The position numbers and the translations under genes are program-made. Below are positions 58,106 through 64,000 of a stretch of 64,000 nt of DNA, in pieces; position 1 is the first letter of the stretch, and each line of letters opens with the position of its first letter. Below the pieces are notes generated by a model. That model was not told the DNA's origin, did not search any database, and saw nothing but the letters and a program-made list of their open reading frames with translations. Location of the stretch: contig BSYQ01000010.1 in assembly GCA_030272585.1 (NCBI GenBank), positions 372,001-436,000 of the forward strand. Direction: 5' to 3'. Source of the DNA: Bryopsis sp. KO-2023 (taxonomy: Eukaryota > Chlorophyta > Ulvophyceae > Bryopsidales > Bryopsidaceae).

Positions 58106-61009
58106 TCAGATTGGGGCCGGCTTTTCAACGGCTGGATACAGTGGCTGCTTCCTCCCTTCGATAGACACTGCCTGTTTGTCAGCCTCAGATTGCCCATTTG
58201 TGACAAACCCAGCAGCCGTTTTCTTCGCAGTGCTTTTTAACACTGCCTTAGCCCCAAGTCTCCTAGCAATGTAGGCACTGTCAGCCACATGGCCAGCCGC
58301 CGACATCCCATCGTAAGTCACATTCCCCATTTCCTCTCCATACCTGCACAACCCAATACACACCACTTTCAATAGTTTTCTCAATCAATCGGTTTTCTTT
58401 TATCAATCCACAGCCATTTCAATCTTTTTTCTCTCAAAAACCATACGAAAACAAACATAAAACTGACATAAGCTGATGCCCCCAGCCCCTTACTTGTGAC
58501 TAACGAGATCAGCGGTGGTGACAGCACTTGTTTTCGCCACTAAAACGAAAGCTTCCTCCATGGCTTCCCAGACTTCAGCGGCTGCCACCAAGACTGACGC
58601 CCCCACTCTCTTAGCTGCCACAGTTGTTTTCCCTGGAGGCTTATCGCCGTCCTTTTTCGAGCTGACCTGGTCCACCACCACTTCTGCGACTTGGGAGGTT
58701 ATGGTAGCGACGGCGTCGATGGCTGCATGGGCGACAGTGGAGACCGTTTTCGACAGAGTTTTGATGTGTTTCACTCTGTCACAAAAAAAGCAAACATGTA
58801 CATTCATGTTGATGAGTCCATATCATTCATCAGGGAAAAATATGGTTTAGTTTAAATAAAGGAAAGTGGAAGTGGAAAAAAAACCTTGTGAGAATTTGGA
58901 GGATATTCATGGGGAACGGACAAAAAAAACCCAACTGAGCCAATGCTTTGTTTCTGCTATTTTTCAGTGACTGAATAAAATAAAAAAAACATCTTGGAAA
59001 CAACACCACATTGAAAAGCTAGAATACTTCCAAAAACCGGCAAAAAAGATCATAAAAGATCATAATCATTTTTCATAGCGCCAGAAAAAATCGCAAAAAA
59101 TGATTAATAATTTATTAAAAAAGGTACAGTACTTTGTACTTTGTGCATGAACATTGGAATATTTCGAATCTTACCTCTTCCGAGTTGCATCCGAAACAGG
59201 CTTGGGGTCGACACACTCTTTGGTGTTGTCTTTGACCTTGTCCCCCCCTTGCCGAATTTTCTTGCTTAAATACGTTGATGATACTTGAAGCCCTCTCACA
59301 GCAGCCACCGTAGCTTTCCCTAAACCTTCTACAACCTGTTGTTATTACAAAAAAAAAGAGTCCAAACCCTTATTTCTCTTGCGTAAAAAAAATTGCATAA
59401 AATATATTAAGAAAAAAAGCAAAGAGAAAGATTCGGAAATCACCCCCCCCCAAAAAAAAAAAAAAGCGCCTCTGTTTCTCAGATTACAGAACACGGTTGG
59501 CAAAATTTGATAGGAAAAAAAAAGAAACCCACAGGATATTTCTATTTCATTATTTCTCGAACCACCATGGTTGAAAGATAATGCTCTCACCATGTCAGTT
59601 TTCGTTCGACTGCCAGCAACTTGCTGCTCCGACCGGTCCGACACCGCCTGCTGTTCGTGTGCATGAGAATCTTTGAATTGGCAAAAATTGCCCAAAATAG
59701 CTTCCACCACACTAATCTCTTCTTGAGACACACCTAATCATATGAAAAAAAAAAAAACACTTCCAAATCGATTATATGCCTATTAATTTTTTGTTTTGAA
59801 AGACAACCTAAAATCACTCCAAAAATACCCACAATATTTTCCATATAAATTCAACCCTTGAAATTAAGTTACGGAACTAAAAGAGAAACATTTCAAAAGC
59901 AACCTTTCGTATAACAACTCGAAAAAAAGCACGACCACCTCTTTTGGCAATATTTTTTTCTTTTTTAATCAATGGGTTTTTTTACCTGGTGGCACATTGA
60001 CACAATAAAAGAGCTGCTGCTGTGCATTGAGCGCAAACACATAGGAAGTCGCGCTAGGCTTCAGACAAGCACCTGCCAAATTCCATTTCACTCCGCCAAC
60101 CTAGCCACCCAAACAGAGTCCCGAAAAAAAAAAAATAAAAAAAAAATCACTCAAGTGAAAACTCGACATCTTGGAACAAAGAATGAAAAAAGATGTGGAG
60201 AAATGGCATCGGCAAGATACTGTTTTTCCCACTGCTTTGGATTGGTGTCCAACACTTTCCCAATTTTTTTTTCGAGAGTCAAACTTAAAACAAAAATAAA
60301 AAATTTCTGCTTTATATATGTACAGAAACACTTACAGCGATACTAAAGAAAGACAGGGGCACGAAGAAAGTGGAAAAAACTTTTAACTGCTAGATTCTGA
60401 TTTTAACCAGATGCATACAAACTTCAGAGTGCTAGGCAATTTCACAAGGGATTTTCTACTAGGTTCAGTTTAGGCGAGTTTGTCTAATATAAATTATTCA
60501 TTGACTCATTGATATTTTGTGTATATATAAAAATACAAAATACCGAAGGTCAAGAAGACATACTGTAACATTTTGCTTTAAAGATTTCAATATTTCTTTT
60601 TCATTTTATCTTTTCAACCTGTGAAATGACTGAATTCCCAGATGCTTGAATAGTCCACTCCCCTTCAGCTATCCGCACATCAGTGTTCCCATAGACCTTG
60701 CAAAAATAAATAAATAACAAAACAACTCGTGAAAAATACTGTCCGACACAGAAAGGGTATTCATAAAAGGAAAGAACCACCCCCCCCCCCCCCAAAAAAA
60801 AAAAAGAAAAGAAAAAATGACTGGATGAGATGAAATACAATCGAATCCATAATGTTTTTTTTAACATTGGCTGCATGGAGGATGTCACAAACAGCTCAAC
60901 ACAAGACTTAACAATGAGTTTTTGAATGAAGTCGAAAATTAAGGGATGCATTATGTACGCTTGGTACCTTCCAAAGTTCGACGTTCGGGACCCTAGCCAG
61001 CAACTCCAT
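58106..61009 (-). CDS. Senescence/spartin-domain protein
   Basis: Seven exons: 61009-60968, 60696-60619, 60100-59986, 59733-59591, 59335-59175, 58775-58494, 58343-58106; all phases close to 352 residues. The N-terminal third is the plant-senescence/spartin beta region: VYGNTDVRIAEGEWTIQASG, then YVFALNAQQQLFYCVNVPPG. A polar linker with EEISVVEAILGNF follows. The C-terminal senescence domain is clear: VRGLQVSSTYLSKKIRQGGD, ATITSQVAEVVVDQV, VLVAAAEVWEAMEEAFVLVA, then KYGEEMGNVTYDGMSAAGHV and KAVLKSTAKKTA. In animals spartin acts on lipid droplets, as lipid transfer protein and lipophagy receptor; plant members associate with stress and lipid bodies. There is no MIT domain at the N-terminus, as in plants and unlike animal spartin. 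It is divergent from, and about 220 bp away from, the FUN14 gene. Confidence 0.88.
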
Positions 61010-61231
61010 ATGTCACACAAGATTCAACGCCCTTCCCTTCTTTTTCCCCTTCTTGTCCGCTTGTTTTTTTTTTCTACAGGCAACTACACTCCGATCGATA
61101 TACAAAACTTGTACAATAAAACACTTCAGCCAGAAATTCCACGACACAGCAGCCGGACTCGTTCAAATAGCGTGTCGCTGGGGGGAAGGTCCAATAAATG
61201 GACGCAGCCAAGCATCAGTCACACTTTAGTA
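61010..61231. promoter_or_regulatory. Shared upstream region of senescence-domain and FUN14 genes
   Basis: Only 222 bp separate the two opposed ATGs. The FUN14 frame remains open upstream of its ATG (61232) to a TTTCTACAG at about 61078, so part of the interval may be FUN14 5' exon rather than promoter. Bidirectional promoter inferred from spacing. Confidence 0.5.
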
Positions 61232-63569
61232 ATGAGTACGCGTTACAACGTCACGCTATTTGGCATAACAGGTGAAGGTGGACACCAAACCAGCCATGCT
61301 CTTCTTCAGTCCAAAAGTTTGAACCGCCTGGCAGTGTTCACTGTGTTATATTTCGCTTCACTACTGCAGACTTTTTTTGACGAAAGGAAAGGAGCGATGG
61401 ATAGTCTGAAGGTTGGCGTCAGTTCTCTAGCAACAGGGGACATTCAAGGATTATTGATGAGTGCGGGGAGTTCAGGGATGCTGGGGGTGGCAATAGGAGC
61501 CGTTTTGAAGGTGCGGGTCGGAATGCTGCAAACGATTGTATCTTTGGGGGCTTGATCAGTTTCATCAGTGGAGCCAGAAAAGAAGAAGAGAAAAGAACTG
61601 CATCAGTTTGATGCACAGTTTATCAGTTTCTTTCCCCAACTGTATGGCAGGGTTGTACTGTGTTTCTGGGCTGGGAGTGTGTGGATTTGGAAATAGGAAT
61701 GCTTGTTTTTTTGTTGACTCAGCTGATTTGGTTTCAAGAGTGCCTTGGATATTTTCTTAAAATTTCCCCCACACAAAAAATTGACACAAATTATTAGCAA
61801 AAAGGATTAGGAGTAAGGAAATCTGTATTTGTTTAAATCTGTAATATTAAAAGTATGCATATGTGTATGGCTATTCGATTTCTTTTTGAAAAGTTTTTCA
61901 GAACTTAAATCTCTGTTTTTTTTTGTTTTTTTTTTGGGGGGGGTCTGCAGAGAGCAGTGCGATGGCTTGCTGTTGTCATTGGTTCAGTGGCGATTCTAAT
62001 GCAGGTTGGTTTTTCACAGCAATGCTGTTGAAATTTGCTCTTTTGGCTGCTGGACAGACATACAGGCAGCCTTCGTGTCACTGTCAAGAAACAGGCTTTA
62101 TCAAGTATCGATAAAAAACAACAAGCAGCGAAAAAAGTGTGTGAAATCTCATTGAAATGTGACGGACTCTTGGAGGGTGTTCAGTTTCTCTGAAACAATG
62201 CTTAGTCAATGGTTTGCGAGTGATTTTGAATATTTTGCTGACATGCATGCATGACAGACTTTTTTTTCTTCTTCTTCTTAATTTCTGTTTGTGAAAGGGT
62301 TGTAACTTTCCACACTCATCTGATATTGAATTCTACCTGTTTATATCGTTTACAATTTTTAGAAGGATAGTGTCTGTTTAGTTGGGATCTGTTGTGATTT
62401 CATTTTGGCCTTTCAGAGAAACAATCGTTGATAGTAATTTTAGTACTTTTTTTTAAGCTTTTTGAAAACAGTTGGTGCGATTTAGGCATGGTTTTGACTG
62501 GGATTTTTTTTCTTGTGTGTGTGTTTGCATGTTGGTTTTTGTCAGGTGCTTATATATCTGGAATTCATTGAGGTTCATTGGAAAAATGTGGAGAAAAAAG
62601 CTGTTCCTTACTTGGACGTCAATCAAGATGGGTGTGTGTTTTCGATCTCATATGAAGTGATGTCGAATGTTGAAAACAAATTTTGAGGTTTTCTTTCCCA
62701 AGTATTATCGAACAGCAATATGTCTCTAATCCATTCATGCAAGCATATACACACACATATATATGTGTATTGTTGAATTTCTTTTTGCTTGATTTCCATT
62801 GGATTTCTTTGCTTGATTTGTTATATTAAAACATTGTGGAGGAGGGCACAGTGGGTGAGGCATCAGAGTTTGATGGGTTCTGTCAGTGGGTGATTTCTCA
62901 TTGGTGCTTTAGCCCTCGACAGTTTCATGTTACTTTTCTCAGTTATTGAGAAAAAAATATTGCATTTTTTGTTTGCAGGGTCGTAAATGATGGTGACGTA
63001 CAACACATTGTTGATGCAGGTGTCGAGATTCTAACCCAGGTGTGGAAAATGTTCTGTTCAATTTCCCCGCCACTGATTCCAATTTTTTTTTCCCTTTGTA
63101 TTTGCACCTTTGAATCTTGATAGATGAAGTGGTGTTCCTCATACTTGACATTTTTTTTTTTATCGACCTAAAGTAATAAAATCACTTTATTTTTTATTTA
63201 AATGTTATGAATATTATGATAGTGTTTTACAATTTTAAGTAAATGTTAACAGTTTTAAAGATTATGCTATTTACTGTTATGTTTTCTTCCTTTTTGAAAA
63301 AATGCCTCATTGATCTGTGTCGAGTGACATGCATTCCAATACATCAATATTGCCTCAACACTGCTTTCTTGCAATTTTTTTTGTCAAACCAAAAATGGAG
63401 TTTCTTGCTGCCCCATGTTCAGAATTCAATCAACCAACAGGGAACCCTGTCTTGTCATTTTTTTCAGTCTTTTTTTCACTTTCTTTCACTTTTTTTCCCC
63501 TTCCCAAAGGGCCTGCCAAATGTCGCTGGATTCATGGCTGGATTGCTGGTTGCTTTTCGGTTTTTGTGA
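61232..63569 (+). CDS. FUN14-family protein (FUNDC/plant FUN14 type)
   Basis: Exons 61232-61510, 61951-62004, 62546-62631, 62979-63039 and 63510-63569 close in phase to 179 residues. FUN14 proteins are small multi-pass membrane proteins of mitochondria or plastids; animal FUNDC1 is a mitophagy receptor. Landmarks: hydrophobic Gly-rich SAGSSGMLGVAIGAVLK, second helix RWLAVVIGSVAILMQ, VLIYLEFIEVHWKNVEKKA, the EF-hand-like DVNQDGVVNDGD, and the final helix LPNVAGFMAGLLVAFRFL. The DxNxDG element between helices is the plant/prokaryotic type (their LDxNGDGKxD); animal FUNDC1 lacks it. The start at 61232 is the most compact choice; a longer N-terminus from upstream in-frame codons is possible. No obvious LC3-interacting YxxL is seen near the N-terminus. 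Confidence 0.82.
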
Positions 63570-64000
63570 GGGAGGATGTTGAATATATACATAGGAGGAG
63601 CTGCATTTGATTTAGTGGCTTAGTGTGTTTTTCCTTTCATAGCATTGCAGGAGGTAAAAACAAAAGGGGTTAAAACGAGAAATCAAAGGCATGGGTGAGA
63701 ATAGTATGGCGGGGTGAAGAAATAGAGGTTATGCAGGATTCCAAGTTCGCTTTTTTTTGGGGGAGGGGAAACAGAAAGACAGAAAGAAGGGCAAACGTGT
63801 AGCAATTAGGGAATGGTGTTTTGTTTTGAGATGTGTGGGGTTAAAAGTGGAGGGAAAGTGAGGTGTGGAATTCACAATTGAACCTTGTGTAAAACACGAA
63901 AAAGAAATCTAGCAGCAGTTTTGGACAACTGGATGCTTTTTCGGAAAAAACCCTGGAGTAAACGGGAGCTGATTGCAAGTTATTCTAAAAGACAATGCAG
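63570..64000 (+). other. 3' flank of the FUN14 gene
   Basis: Purine-rich, no exon supported; likely 3' UTR and spacer at the window edge. Confidence 0.4.

Noticed and set aside
59000..60100. Separate small genes for each open frame between 58.1 and 61 kb
   Set aside because: All join by phase into one seven-exon senescence-domain gene with domain order matching the family.
61010..61231. Extending FUN14 N-terminally to about 60926
   Set aside because: The longer frame overlaps the first exon of the opposite-strand senescence-domain gene and crosses a likely TTTCTACAG acceptor; the ATG at 61232 is the simpler start, though a spliced upstream exon remains possible.

Overview
The window is nuclear DNA of an intron-rich, moderately AT-rich unicellular eukaryote, most like an alga or other flagellate protist. 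Genes are cut into many short exons by GT-AG introns of roughly 60-650 bp with T-rich acceptors; donors of the form GTGNNN are common beside GTAAGT. Protein families are pan-eukaryotic with several plant/protist-type members (plant-type KDEL-receptor relative, senescence-domain protein, plant-type FUN14 protein, Yippee, DFR/CCR-like reductase). I cannot name the lineage. There are no prokaryotic operons, CRISPR arrays, rRNA genes or convincing free-standing tRNA genes.

Left part (1-41 kb, gene-rich). A hairpin-forming GC-rich repeat (424-1106) abuts a truncated LRR gene (-). Then come an ERD2/KDEL-receptor-type gene (+, nine exons), a weak three-exon candidate (+), a type II HSP40 (-, ten exons), a long coiled-coil protein (+), a Yippee zinc protein (+), the 20-exon CORVET subunit VPS8 (-), a saposin-like ER protein of the canopy/MIR-interacting type (-), a small coiled-coil basic protein (+) and an extended short-chain reductase (-). 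Exon models were built by hand from splice sites, reading phase and family similarity. For most genes every junction phase closes, which is the main support.

Middle part (42-53.4 kb, transposon nest). A 1.5-kb long-inverted-repeat element is split by a 356-bp MITE with perfect 8-bp target duplications. Beside it a 9.2-kb LTR element (LTRs 714 and 741 bp, TTAGT target duplication, initiator-Met-type primer binding site) carries no recognisable gag or pol. It has inserted into a tRNA-derived SINE-like sequence.

Right part (53.4-64 kb). Palindromes, a second MITE copy (201 bp, again a perfect 8-bp duplication), a TPR-type gene (-), a possible small membrane protein (+), and a head-to-head pair: a senescence/spartin-domain protein (-) and a FUN14-family protein (+) whose start codons lie about 220 bp apart.

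Themes: membrane traffic and organelle homeostasis genes (ERD2, VPS8, ER saposin-like protein, FUN14, senescence/spartin); divergent gene pairs sharing short promoters; and several unrelated repeat families that share one architecture, a short GC-rich word iterated on both arms of a long hairpin.
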